Shown here in pieces: positions 15,996 to 25,085 of a DNA stretch of 64,000 nt. The DNA is taken from positions 3,782,001 through 3,846,000 of the forward strand of contig NZ_PJMX01000001.1 of the NCBI RefSeq assembly GCF_002846415.1, written 5' to 3'. A program made the translations under genes and the position numbers. Position 1 is the stretch's first letter, and each line of letters starts with the position of its first letter. Origin of the DNA: Streptomyces sp. TLI_146. Lineage in GTDB: Bacteria; Actinomycetota; Actinomycetes; Streptomycetales; Streptomycetaceae. Under the pieces are notes generated by a model. That model was not told the origin of the DNA. It made no database searches and saw only the letters and a program-made list of their open reading frames with translations.

Positions 15996-18900
15996 GTGGC
16001 GGATTCGGGGGATTTCACTCAACCGATCACCGGCGTGTACGAGGAACTGATCACGCAGCAGGTGCAGGACCGGATCGACAGCCTGGGCGCCAGCGGGTGG
16101 AAGGTGGTCGAGGCCGAGGTAAGCCCGGAGTCCTCGCCCCATGTACTCGCCCGGCACGTCGCCGCGGCCGTGCAGCGCCAACTGCGTCAGCTTCCGCAGG
16201 ACAAGCAAGTGGCCGCGGCCAATCGCATCATGGCGGCGTTCGCCGAGGACCCGGAAGCGTCCTCGACGACCGGGGATCCCATGGACCTCATCGCCGACGG
16301 CCCCCGGCAGCTGCTCGCTCTCGCCGAGCGGGAAGCGCCGGGGGTCTACGCCATGCGGCCGCTCACTCCGCTCTCCGAAGCGGCCCTGATCACCAATGCC
16401 CCTGACGACCCCAGTCTGGGCAGCGAGCTGCGGGCAGAGCTCGCTACCGCCGACCGCATCGATCTGCTCTGCGCCTTCGTGAAGTGGTACGGCCTTCGTG
16501 TACTGGAAGACTCGTTGCGGGCCGCGAAGGAGCGGGGCGTCCCCATCCGGGTCATCACCACCACGTACATGGGCGCCACGGACCGGCACGCCCTCGACCG
16601 GCTGGTGCGGGAGTTCGGCGCGGAAGTACGCGTCAATTACGAAATCCGGTCCACCCGACTGCACGCCAAGGCGTGGCTGTTCCGGCGCAACACGGGATTC
16701 GACACCGCGTATGTCGGCAGCTCCAACCTCTCCCGAGCTGCGCTCCTCGACGGCCTGGAGTGGAATGTCAGGCTCTCCTCCGTGGCCACGCCGACCGTTC
16801 TCGACAAGTTCGAGTCGACCTTCGACGCGTACTGGAGTGACAACGCGTTCGAGCAGTACGACCCGGACACCCACGCGGAGCGCTTGGACGAGGCCCTGGG
16901 GCTTGCCGGTGGCACCCGTACCTCGGAAGAGTCGAAGATCAGCCTTTCGGGGCTCGAAGTACGTGCCTTTCCGCACCAGCGCGACATGCTGGAGCGTCTC
17001 AACGTCGAGCGTGAGGTTCACGGCCGTCGCCACAATCTGCTGGTGGCGGCGACCGGCACCGGCAAGACCGTGATGGCTGCGCTGGACTACCGGGATCTGC
17101 TCCAGAGCAAGGGCAAGGACCTGCGGCTCCTCTTCGTGGCGCACCGCAAGGAAATCCTCAAACAGGCGCGGCGCACCTATCGCGAGGTCCTGGACGACGC
17201 CTCGTTCGGGGAGTTTCTCTACAACGGCGAAGAGCCGCGCACCTGGAAGCATGTCTTCGCCAGCGTGCAATCACTCACCGAGCAGCGCTTGGCGCTGCTG
17301 GCTCCGGACCACTTCGACGTCATCGTCATCGACGAGTTCCACCACGCCACGGCGAACACGTACCGACAGGTGATCTCCCACTTCCAGCCCGAGGACGAGG
17401 ACCGGGCGCCAGAGCTGCTGGGCCTGACGGCCACCCCGGAGCGGATGGACGGATTCAACGTCCAGGATGAGTTCTTCGACGGCCGCATCGCCGCCGAAAT
17501 GCGCCTGTGGGAGGCGCTGGACAACGACCTGCTGTGCCCGTTCCACTATTTCGGCATCCCCGACGGTACCGATCTGAAGGCACTGTCCTGGCAGAAGGGC
17601 TCGTACGACGTCGGCGAGCTCGGCAGTATCTACACCGGCAACGACGCCCGAGTGCGACTGATCGTGAAGGCCATACAGGAGAAGATCTCCCGACCGGGCT
17701 CCATGCGTGCGCTCGGATTCTGCGTGACGAAGGCCCATGCGCGCTTCATGGCCAAACGCTTCAATGAAGCAGGCATCAAGGCCCATGCCCTCGACAGCGA
17801 TTCATTCCCGGCGGAGCGCACCGAAACCCTACAGGCCCTGCGCGACGGTAGAATCCAAGTGATCTTCTCTGTCGACCTGTTCAACGAAGGACTCGACATC
17901 CCCGATGTCGACACCTTGCTGCTTCTGCGGCCCACGAACAGTGCCACGGTCTTCCTCCAGCAGTTGGGGCGCGGTCTGCGGCGCACCCCGAACAAGCCGG
18001 TTCTGACCGTGCTCGACTTCATCGGTGAGCACCGCGCCGAGTTCCGCTTCGAGGAGCAGTTCCGCGCTCTGACGAACCTCTCCCGCAACCGGCTGGTCGA
18101 TAACCTGGAGCGCGGCTTCCCACAGCTCCCTTCCGGCTGCCAGATCGTCCTGGAGGGGGTGGCCAAGGACATCGTCCTGGACAACGTGCGCACCCAGCTG
18201 AAGGCAGGCATACGGACACTGGCCTCCGAGGTGAAGGGATACGCCGAGCTGGGCCTCTCCAAGTACCTGACCGAGAGCCGTCGAGAGATCAAGGAGCTCT
18301 ACAAGGGCTCCAACTCCTGGACGGGCATTCTGCGTTACGCCAAGCTCATCCCGGACGAGGCGCCACCCGGCGAGGACCAGCTCCTCAAGCGCGTCCACGC
18401 CTTTCTGCACGCCGATGACCGCGAGCGCGTCGAGGCGTACACCCGGCTGCTGGAGGACGACGCCCCTGCGTACGCCGACCTGGACGCCAAGCAGCAGGGT
18501 TACGCCCGCATGCTCTTCTTCAACCTGTGGGACACAGCGGGCGGGTTCTCCAGCTACCAGGAAGGCCTCGACTCGCTCCGCGAGCAGCACGCGCTGCGAA
18601 GCGAGCTCCGCCAGGTGCTGGCGCACGTCCATGAGCGTACGGACCACCTCCCGCTGTCGATGGAATCGCCGCACCACGAGCTCCCGCTGAAGATCCACAG
18701 CTCGTACAACCGGTCGGAGATCCTGGCCGCGCTCGGTGTGGCCCGGCTGGGCGGCCAGATGCCCGGCTCGTTCGCGCAGGGTGTGACGTGGGTGGACGCG
18801 CTCAAGACCGACGCGCTGCTGATCACCTTGGAGAAGAACGAGAAGGACTTCTCCCCGACCGTTCGCTACAAAGACTTCGCCCAGAGCCCCTCGCTCTTCC

Positions 18901-19160
18901 ACTGGGAGTCCCAGAACAGCACATCGGCCGAGTCCCCGACCGGGCGGCGCTACCGCAACCACGTCGAGCAGGGCAGCCACGTCCTGCTCTTCATGCGCCG
19001 CTACAAGGACACCGACATCGGGAAGTCCCAGCCCTGGATGCTCCTGGGTCCGGCGACGTATGTGAATCACCGTGGTAGCAAGCCAATGGCCATAACCTGG
19101 CGGCTGCACAACGACCTGCCGGCGGACGTGTGGACGTATGCGCACATCATTGCCGGATAG
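15996..19160 (+). CDS. PLD-nuclease/SF2 helicase/DUF3427 protein
   Basis: Large predicted nuclease-helicase, 1054 aa. The PLD-type domain has one HxK half-motif, His223-Ala-Lys225, with GSSNLS at 241-246. The DEAD/DEAH helicase follows: Walker A AATGTGKT at 351-358, DEFH at 446-449, LTAT at 477-480, and QQLGRGLRR at 655-663. The C-terminal 280 residues match the DUF3427 region (a late block is TWVDALKTDALLITLEKNEK). This architecture recurs in predicted restriction and phage-defence systems, where it would translocate on and cut foreign DNA; that role is inferred. GTG 15996 follows GGGAGAGGCC. The DUF262 gene starts 69 bases downstream on the same strand. Confidence 0.85.
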   Translation: MADSGDFTQPITGVYEELITQQVQDRIDSLGASGWKVVEAEVSPESSPHVLARHVAAAVQRQLRQLPQDKQVAAANRIMAAFAEDPEASSTTGDPMDLIADGPRQLLALAEREAPGVYAMRPLTPLSEAALITNAPDDPSLGSELRAELATADRIDLLCAFVKWYGLRVLEDSLRAAKERGVPIRVITTTYMGATDRHALDRLVREFGAEVRVNYEIRSTRLHAKAWLFRRNTGFDTAYVGSSNLSRAALLDGLEWNVRLSSVATPTVLDKFESTFDAYWSDNAFEQYDPDTHAERLDEALGLAGGTRTSEESKISLSGLEVRAFPHQRDMLERLNVEREVHGRRHNLLVAATGTGKTVMAALDYRDLLQSKGKDLRLLFVAHRKEILKQARRTYREVLDDASFGEFLYNGEEPRTWKHVFASVQSLTEQRLALLAPDHFDVIVIDEFHHATANTYRQVISHFQPEDEDRAPELLGLTATPERMDGFNVQDEFFDGRIAAEMRLWEALDNDLLCPFHYFGIPDGTDLKALSWQKGSYDVGELGSIYTGNDARVRLIVKAIQEKISRPGSMRALGFCVTKAHARFMAKRFNEAGIKAHALDSDSFPAERTETLQALRDGRIQVIFSVDLFNEGLDIPDVDTLLLLRPTNSATVFLQQLGRGLRRTPNKPVLTVLDFIGEHRAEFRFEEQFRALTNLSRNRLVDNLERGFPQLPSGCQIVLEGVAKDIVLDNVRTQLKAGIRTLASEVKGYAELGLSKYLTESRREIKELYKGSNSWTGILRYAKLIPDEAPPGEDQLLKRVHAFLHADDRERVEAYTRLLEDDAPAYADLDAKQQGYARMLFFNLWDTAGGFSSYQEGLDSLREQHALRSELRQVLAHVHERTDHLPLSMESPHHELPLKIHSSYNRSEILAALGVARLGGQMPGSFAQGVTWVDALKTDALLITLEKNEKDFSPTVRYKDFAQSPSLFHWESQNSTSAESPTGRRYRNHVEQGSHVLLFMRRYKDTDIGKSQPWMLLGPATYVNHRGSKPMAITWRLHNDLPADVWTYAHIIAG

Positions 19161-19229
19161 AGGTGGCCATCACACCCAGGCCATTCGCACTAGCCGAACA
19201 TTCGAGCAAATCTACGAGAGAAGGAATCC

Positions 19230-20447
19230 GTGGCTCGCGTAATCGACAATGGCAATGACGCGTACGACGACATCGACGGAGAGGAGAACGAACCATCTGA
19301 TGTGTCACGCAGTGATGTCACTCGGGCAGTCGTAACGGATACCGATTGGACCACAGAGACGATCCTCAGCCAGTTGCGTCGAGGAAACATTCAGCTCAAT
19401 CCAAAATTCCAGAGGCGCGACGCTTGGGATAAGGCGAGGAAGAGCAAGTTCATCGAGTCCCTGATCCTCGGCCTTCCTATCCCTCAAATCGTGCTTGCCG
19501 AAGACAAAAGCAGGCGCGGTAAGTTTATTGTCCTCGACGGTAAACAACGGCTACTAGCACTACGTCAGTTTGCTGCAGGATCTTCTCTGGCCGTCTCAGA
19601 TAACGAACGCGAATTCAAAGGCCTCAGCCTTACGAACCTTGACGTGCGGGGCGACTTGAGACTTCAAACCCTAGCAAAGATGGAGAACGATAGCGATCTC
19701 GTCGACGACTTGAACGCTTTCCTCAACGAAACCATTCGCACTGTCGTCGTGCGTCGCTGGCCCAACGAGGACTTCCTGAACCTGGTCTTCCTCCGATTGA
19801 ATACTGGCAGCGTGCGATTGTCTCCCCAGGAGCTGCGTCAGGCTCTCCATCCTGGAGAATTCACGAACTATCTGGACGACGCCGCATCTGAGAGTGCGTG
19901 GCTGCAGCGGGCATTGCGCATCAAGAAGCCGGATTTCCGGATGCGCGACGTTGAAATAATGCTTCGCTACTTCGCGTTCCGCTATCGCCTCGACTCGTAC
20001 ACCGGAAACCTCAAGGGTTTCCTCGACAGTACTGTGAACCAGCTGAACGAGGCTTGGCCTGAAAACGAAGATGAAATCAGAGAAACCGGAAGGGGGTGCG
20101 AAAGGGCGATCCGCACAACATTCGAAATCTTCGGCGAAAATTCTTTCTACCGCTGGTCCGACGGTGACTATGAGGGTCGATTCAATCGTGCAGTCTTCGA
20201 CATCATGACCTACTACTTCACCGATACCGAGGTTGCCGATCTCGCCACCTCGATGCGATCGGATGTCGAACACGCCTTTAGGCGCCTCTGTGATGATAAC
20301 CCTCGCTTTGTCGAGTCCATTCAAACGACAACGAAGACTCCACTGGCCACGCATCGACGGCTTGCACTTTGGGGAGCGGCACTAGAGGAAGCGATCCAAA
20401 CGTCAGTAAGAGTCCCTCAATTCGAAAATAATCGAATCTCTCCATGA
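19230..20447 (+). CDS. DUF262 (GmrS/ParB-like) domain protein
   Basis: Predicted cytoplasmic defence-type protein, 405 aa. The N-terminal DUF262 fold is clear: NIQLNPKFQRRDAWD (residues 53-67), SLILGLPIPQIVLAE (77-91) and the signature DGKQR at 103-107, where the usual form is DGQQR. DUF262 relatives are the nucleotide-binding part of GmrSD-type modification-dependent restriction; here no C-terminal GmrD/HNH domain is visible, so a partner may supply the nuclease. GTG 19230 follows AGAAGGA. G+C is about half in sampled stretches, well below the neighbours, and the rare Leu codon CTA is frequent. The HEPN gene starts 12 bases after its stop. Confidence 0.85.
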   Translation: MARVIDNGNDAYDDIDGEENEPSDVSRSDVTRAVVTDTDWTTETILSQLRRGNIQLNPKFQRRDAWDKARKSKFIESLILGLPIPQIVLAEDKSRRGKFIVLDGKQRLLALRQFAAGSSLAVSDNEREFKGLSLTNLDVRGDLRLQTLAKMENDSDLVDDLNAFLNETIRTVVVRRWPNEDFLNLVFLRLNTGSVRLSPQELRQALHPGEFTNYLDDAASESAWLQRALRIKKPDFRMRDVEIMLRYFAFRYRLDSYTGNLKGFLDSTVNQLNEAWPENEDEIRETGRGCERAIRTTFEIFGENSFYRWSDGDYEGRFNRAVFDIMTYYFTDTEVADLATSMRSDVEHAFRRLCDDNPRFVESIQTTTKTPLATHRRLALWGAALEEAIQTSVRVPQFENNRISP

Positions 20448-20459
20448 GGGGTCTCGACT

Positions 20460-21080
20460 GTGCCTTCCACGCGCTACAGAACACTATCCCGAAGAGTTTC
20501 GGAGCTCCGTCGAAATCTACTGCCCGCCAACTTCAACTCCACAGGGCTATACTCGGACAGAGTGCACGAAAGGACGCGAGCTTTTCGCGTCCTTGCCCAC
20601 GCAGAGTTTGAATCCTACATAGAAGACAGAGTTATCGAGGTCGTCCACAGGGCCCATCTCGAATGGAACGAAGATGGGACAATCCGCCCCTGCCTTCTCG
20701 CTCTAATGTCACATCGCGATTCGCGTCTCGATATACCAGATTCCCTAACCGAACTGAGAGACAGGAACGGGGCAAAATACCCAACCCTCAAGAGTCGAGT
20801 GGAGGCAGCGAAGCGACAATACAGCACATATGTGCGAACGAGTAACAATGGGATCAAGGAGAGAAACTTGCTCCTGCTTCTGCTTCCCATAGGTGTCACG
20901 AAGGACGAAATAGATACTGAGTGGCTAAACGATACGGAGGTATGGGCTACCGCGCGCGGCGAAGTGGCACACACCTCTGCCAAGATGCAGATTCAAGTAG
21001 ATCCACGAGTGGAACTCTCAACTGTCAAGAATATCTTGGACGGTTTTAAGGTCATCGATGGAATCCTAGAGGATAAGTAG
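20460..21080 (+). CDS. RiboL-PSP-type HEPN domain protein (putative RNase)
   Basis: Predicted HEPN protein, 206 aa. Helical region RAFRVLAHAEFESYIEDRV (residues 40-58) and the catalytic-type motif Arg166-x4-His171 in ARGEVAHTSA near the C-terminus match the RiboL-PSP/MAE_28990 branch of HEPN RNases. Such proteins usually cut RNA and stop growth when activated. GTG 20460 has GAGGGG 8 bases upstream and lies 12 bases after the DUF262 stop, so the two genes are almost surely co-translated. Low G+C and CTA/ATA codons match the DUF262 gene. Function as an effector is inferred from motif and pairing. Confidence 0.75.
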   Translation: MPSTRYRTLSRRVSELRRNLLPANFNSTGLYSDRVHERTRAFRVLAHAEFESYIEDRVIEVVHRAHLEWNEDGTIRPCLLALMSHRDSRLDIPDSLTELRDRNGAKYPTLKSRVEAAKRQYSTYVRTSNNGIKERNLLLLLLPIGVTKDEIDTEWLNDTEVWATARGEVAHTSAKMQIQVDPRVELSTVKNILDGFKVIDGILEDK

Positions 21081-21086
21081 CTTTCT

Positions 21087-21737
21087 TCAGATCACGCCTT
21101 CGGCCGCGATATCAAAGTTTAGCTTCGCACGATCGAGCACCTTATCTGGGTCGCACCCATGCACTCGTAGCCAGTAGAGGAGATCAGCGATCACTCTGAC
21201 GGTCGTCTGCACTCCCACTTCTGCGGTCAACGGGCCCAGGTCGGCGCGGCTGGGATCTAGGCAGCACAGAACCAACAGTGCCTCTGCCGCTTCGACTTGC
21301 GGATCGTCAACGTGGTCATCAGCCGCACAGAGCCCCGTATCCAGCTCGCACCAAGTGACCTTCGTGTCCGCCCTGAGGATCACGCCCCAACGCGTAGCCA
21401 CGGAGTCCACCAGCGCCATGCCTCTTCCCGACTCCTCCTCGTCTCTCGCCGCGAGGAGGGTCGGAAGGGCTCGTGCATCCGGGTCGCTCACTTCGAGGCG
21501 CAGGAACTGCCCGTTCATCGACACCGTGAGAGTCGTAGGTGTTCCGCAGCCGACATGCGTGATGACGTTGGTGACCAGCTCGGTCACACACAGCTGAGCC
21601 AAGTCGATCAGGTCCGGCAGGCCCCAGAGGCCGAGGTGTAACCCGATCACGCGCCGGAGCCCGGCCAACTCCGCCGGCTCCGCCAAGAAGGGGAGGTCCC
21701 ACGCCTTCCTGCGGATCTTGAACCTGCATCCAGCCAT
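21087..21737 (-). CDS. HATPase domain (RsbW-like) ATP-binding protein
   Basis: Anti-sigma-like ATP-binding protein, 216 aa. The GHKL fold is seen in CVTELVTNVITHVG (N-box) and ALPTLLAARDEEESGRGMAL (G1-type region). About 75 C-terminal residues are extra compared with minimal RsbW proteins. In Streptomyces such proteins are commonly encoded beside XRE/DUF5753 and DUF397 genes, exactly as here, though in this window it points the opposite way. It converges with the HEPN gene, with six bases between the stop codons. Confidence 0.8.
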   Translation of the reverse strand: MAGCRFKIRRKAWDLPFLAEPAELAGLRRVIGLHLGLWGLPDLIDLAQLCVTELVTNVITHVGCGTPTTLTVSMNGQFLRLEVSDPDARALPTLLAARDEEESGRGMALVDSVATRWGVILRADTKVTWCELDTGLCAADDHVDDPQVEAAEALLVLCCLDPSRADLGPLTAEVGVQTTVRVIADLLYWLRVHGCDPDKVLDRAKLNFDIAAEGVI

Positions 21738-21944
21738 GTGAGCCGCCTTTCAGCTTGCACAGTGGGTGCGCCGCACGAGACAACGCGGCAGGACTTCAGC
21801 GTGACAGTGGAACTCTCAATTTGGAACTCTCATAGTGGAGTTGGTGAAGCGCGGGCCTTCTGGTGCGCCCCCGGCGTGCGCTGTCTTGCCCGCATCGCGA
21901 TGCGCCGTGCAGGCTCGGGCAGATCTACATGAAGGGTCACGACC

Positions 21945-22790
21945 ATGGCAGTTGGACCGACCACCCGCAGGCGCCAGCTCGGGGCCGACCTTCGGAGGCT
22001 GCGTGAGCGCAAGGGCCTCACTCTGGAGGAGGCCGGAACGCTCGTCGAGATCTCCAAAGCTACCTTGAGCCGCTACGAGACCAAGGAGGGCGCGGTCAAG
22101 TGGCCGACCGTGGATGCTCTCTGCCGCGAATACGGTGCCACCGAGGAGGAGCGGCTCGCTCTCGTCGAGTTGGCCAAGGGCGCCAGGATTCAGGGCTGGT
22201 GGCGATCGCTGGCCGACCCGATCCCGGAGTCGATGAACCTCATGCTGACTCTGGAGGACGAAGTGGTTCGCGAGGATCACTACGCCTGCATGTACGTCCC
22301 GGGCCTGCTCCAGACGCGCGCTTACGCCGAGGCCGTGCACCGCGCCTCCGAGATGCGGTGCACAGAGCAGGAGATCGTGCACATGGTCGACATCCGCATG
22401 AAGAGGCAGGAGTTGCTGACCCGCGAGGAGCCGCCGCACATCTGGGCCGTGATCGACGAGGCCGTTCTACGGCGGCTGGTCGGCGGGCGCGAGGTGATGC
22501 GCGAGCAGCTGCTGCACCTACGGAGCCAGGCCGAACAGCGTCAAGTGACCGTGCAAATCCTGCCTTTCGCCAGTGGAGCGCATGCCGCCGCCGTCGGCAG
22601 CTTCGTGATCCTCGGTGGTCCGACCCCCGAACTCGACGTCGTCTACGTGGACATCATCGGCGGTGGCCTGTTCATGGAGAAGCCTGAGGAACTCGCCCGT
22701 TATAAGTTGGCGTTCGAGTACCTGCGAGCGCAGGCGTTGGACATCGAAGCATCCGCTGCGCTCCTGGATCGAGCCTGCAAGGAGCTTTGA
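21945..22790 (+). CDS. XRE family regulator with DUF5753 domain
   Basis: DNA-binding regulator, 281 aa. The XRE helix-turn-helix occupies residues 10-65 (RRLRERKGLTLEEAGTLVEI, then SKATLSRYET). The rest is the DUF5753 region, with YVPGLLQTRAYAEAV and a later QILPFASGAHAA block. This is the WhiJ/BldB-associated class found many times per Streptomyces genome, thought to act with a small DUF397 protein. The DUF397 gene follows with a one-base overlap. Target genes are unknown; the neighbouring HATPase gene belongs to the same set. Confidence 0.9.
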   Translation: MAVGPTTRRRQLGADLRRLRERKGLTLEEAGTLVEISKATLSRYETKEGAVKWPTVDALCREYGATEEERLALVELAKGARIQGWWRSLADPIPESMNLMLTLEDEVVREDHYACMYVPGLLQTRAYAEAVHRASEMRCTEQEIVHMVDIRMKRQELLTREEPPHIWAVIDEAVLRRLVGGREVMREQLLHLRSQAEQRQVTVQILPFASGAHAAAVGSFVILGGPTPELDVVYVDIIGGGLFMEKPEELARYKLAFEYLRAQALDIEASAALLDRACKEL

Positions 22791-22990
22791 TGGATCACGA
22801 CGACGTCCGCTGGGTGAAGTCCTCGTACAGTGGCGGCAGCGGTACCGAATGCGTCGAGGCCACGTTCGCGGCGACGGGAACCGCCATACGCGACTCCAAG
22901 CGCCCCGCCGGCCCGCGCCTGCGATTCGCGGCCCCCACCTGGGAGGCGTTCCTCACCGCCCTCCAAGCAGACCGGATGCCGCCAGCCTGA
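22790..22990 (+). CDS. DUF397 domain small protein
   Basis: 66 aa partner of the preceding regulator. It contains the DUF397 pattern VRWVKSSYSGGSGTECVEA and a later IRDSKRPAGPRLRF. The ATG overlaps the upstream TGA by one base, so translation is coupled. In characterised Streptomyces cases these small proteins modulate the paired XRE regulator. Confidence 0.9.
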   Translation: MDHDDVRWVKSSYSGGSGTECVEATFAATGTAIRDSKRPAGPRLRFAAPTWEAFLTALQADRMPPA

Positions 22991-23043
22991 CGCCGCCCAT
23001 TAGCCTCGCAGTGGACACTCCACAGACGCGCAGGAGGCACGAC

Positions 23044-23367
23044 ATGGCCAAGGTTTCGGCAGCAGTTATCGCCGCGGGTGGGCTTGTGGGTGGGTATGCC
23101 ACCGCTCGGTGGACCAAGAAGCGGCCGCTCGGTGGGGTGGCGCTGGCCGCCGCCGGGGCCGTGGCCGCTCGGGAGTGGAAGCAGGCGGCCGGGACCAAGG
23201 CGGCCGTCGGGCTCACCGCGGCCTATGTCGCCGCGTTCGCCGGGTCGCATCCGCTCGCCAAGAAGGTCGGCGCCTGGCCGTCCGTGTTCGCTGTGGCGGG
23301 TGGGGTTGCCGTGGCCTCCTGGTCCGTCACCAGGAAAAATGCCCAGCCGGGAACGGGAACCGTTTGA
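23044..23367 (+). CDS. small hypothetical membrane protein
   Basis: 107 aa, alanine- and glycine-rich with three weak hydrophobic stretches (SAAVIAAGGLVGGYATA; GVALAAAGAVAA; GLTAAYVAAFAG). ATG 23044 has AGGAGG 8 bases upstream. No recognised domain. The 272 bases that follow contain no gene I can support; they hold C-rich direct repeats around CCGCACCACACCCCGGCC. Confidence 0.7.
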   Translation: MAKVSAAVIAAGGLVGGYATARWTKKRPLGGVALAAAGAVAAREWKQAAGTKAAVGLTAAYVAAFAGSHPLAKKVGAWPSVFAVAGGVAVASWSVTRKNAQPGTGTV

Positions 23368-23639
23368 ACGCTGGGAGCGACTCGTACGTACGTAACAACG
23401 CACACTGCGACTCCCCGCAGGATGGACCGGCTGGGCGCGTGGCCACGCAGAGCAGGGACAGGACTGCGGTCACGCGCCCAGCAGGGGAGCCGAAGCAGAC
23501 GTTGCCCGCCAGAGGCCCTGCCCGCCGGACCGCCGGTCCCGGCAACACCCCGCTTCCGGGCCACCGCCAGGCCCCGCACCACACCCCGGCCCGGCCGCCA
23601 CGCCCCCGCACCACACCCCGGCCCCAAAAACACGCCCCC

Positions 23640-24950
23640 CTACCCCCCAACCCCCCTCGCCACAACAAAGATCACCAGCCCCGCCAACGCCCCCACCACC
23701 GTCCCGTTGATCCGGATGAACTGGAGGTCGCGGCCGATGTGGGCCTCGATCTTGCGGGATGTGTCCGTCGCGTCCCAGGAGCGGACCGTGTCCGTGATCA
23801 GGGACGTGATCTCCGTGCGGTACGTGGAGACCACGTACGCCGCCGCGTCCTGGACCCAGCCATCCACCTTCGACTGGAGGCGGGTGTCCGTCGACAGGCG
23901 GGCGCCCAGGGACAGCAGGGACGCCCTCGCCCGCAGGCGCAGCTCGCTGCGCTCGTCCTCCGCCGCCGCGATGATCATCGCGCGGACCGAGGACCAGGCC
24001 GACGCGATCACGTCCTGGACCTCCGGGCGGGACAGCACGTCCGACTTCAGGCGTTCCACCTTCGCCCGCGTCTCCGTGTCCGACTGGAGGTCCGCCGCGA
24101 AGTCCGCCAGGAAGCGGTCGAGCGCCCCGCGCGCGGGGTGCGACGGCATGTCGCGCATCTCCGTGACGAAGCGGAGCAGTTCCTTGTAGACCCGTTCGCC
24201 CACCTTCTTGTCCACGAAGCGGGGGGTCCAGCCGGGGGCGCCTCCCTGCACCGCCTCCATCACCGAGTCCCCGTGCGTCACCAGCCAGCCGTGCGCCCTC
24301 GCGCACACCAGGTCCACCACCCGGCGGTGGCCGCCGTCCGCGACCACCTTCTCCAGCGTCTTGCCGATGCCCGGCGCGATCTCCGCCGCGTCCGCCCGGC
24401 GGGTGATCGCCTCCCCGACCACCGCCTGTACGTCGGAGTCCCGCAGGACCGTCAGCGCGCCGCGCAACGCCGTCGCCAGTTCCGACGTCACCCTGTCCGC
24501 GTGGGACGGCTCCGCCAGCCATGTGCCCATCCGGGCGCCTATGCCCAGGGCGCCCAGCCGGGTGCGGACCACCTCCGGGGAGAGGAAGTTCTCGCCCACG
24601 AACGAGCCCAGCGACTCGCCCAGCTGGTCCTTCTTGTTCGGGATGATCGCCGTGTGCGGGATCGGGACGCCCAGCGGGTGGCGGAACAGGGCCGTCACCG
24701 CGAACCAGTCCGCCAGCGCGCCCACCATCCCCGCCTCGGCCGCCGCCGCGACGTACGCCGCCCAGGAGCCCGCGCCGGAGCGGTCCGCCCAGGTCGCCAG
24801 GGCGAAGACCAGCGCCACGAAGAGCAGCAGGCCCGTCGCCGTGGCCTTCATCCGGCGCACGCCGCGGCGCTTCTCCTCGTCCGCCGCCGTGTACGAGAAC
24901 GGGGGCAGGTGCGCGGGCCCCGCCGCCCCGGCCGCATCAGTACGTTCCAT
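23640..24950 (-). CDS. DUF445 domain membrane protein
   Basis: Membrane protein, 436 aa from ATG 24950; a GTG-type start 27 bases upstream also exists. An N-terminal membrane segment (TATGLLLFVALVFALATWAD, near residue 38) is followed by the DUF445 signature EAGMVGALADWFAVTALFRHPLG and IPHTAIIPNKKDQLGESLG. A long helical region follows and a second membrane segment ends the protein (VVGALAGLVIFVVARGVGG). Family function is unknown. Confidence 0.88.
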   Translation of the reverse strand: MERTDAAGAAGPAHLPPFSYTAADEEKRRGVRRMKATATGLLLFVALVFALATWADRSGAGSWAAYVAAAAEAGMVGALADWFAVTALFRHPLGVPIPHTAIIPNKKDQLGESLGSFVGENFLSPEVVRTRLGALGIGARMGTWLAEPSHADRVTSELATALRGALTVLRDSDVQAVVGEAITRRADAAEIAPGIGKTLEKVVADGGHRRVVDLVCARAHGWLVTHGDSVMEAVQGGAPGWTPRFVDKKVGERVYKELLRFVTEMRDMPSHPARGALDRFLADFAADLQSDTETRAKVERLKSDVLSRPEVQDVIASAWSSVRAMIIAAAEDERSELRLRARASLLSLGARLSTDTRLQSKVDGWVQDAAAYVVSTYRTEITSLITDTVRSWDATDTSRKIEAHIGRDLQFIRINGTVVGALAGLVIFVVARGVGG

Positions 24951-25085
24951 TCGCTCCGCCCGTCCACGCGCACGCACCGCCCCGTACGCAATTGTCCCTA
25001 CCTGAGGGACTCCCGGGACGCACGTCGAGTTCCCGTGGGAAGGGTGAATAAGGGTGAACCCGCCGCGCGCCTCGACAACCGGCTC

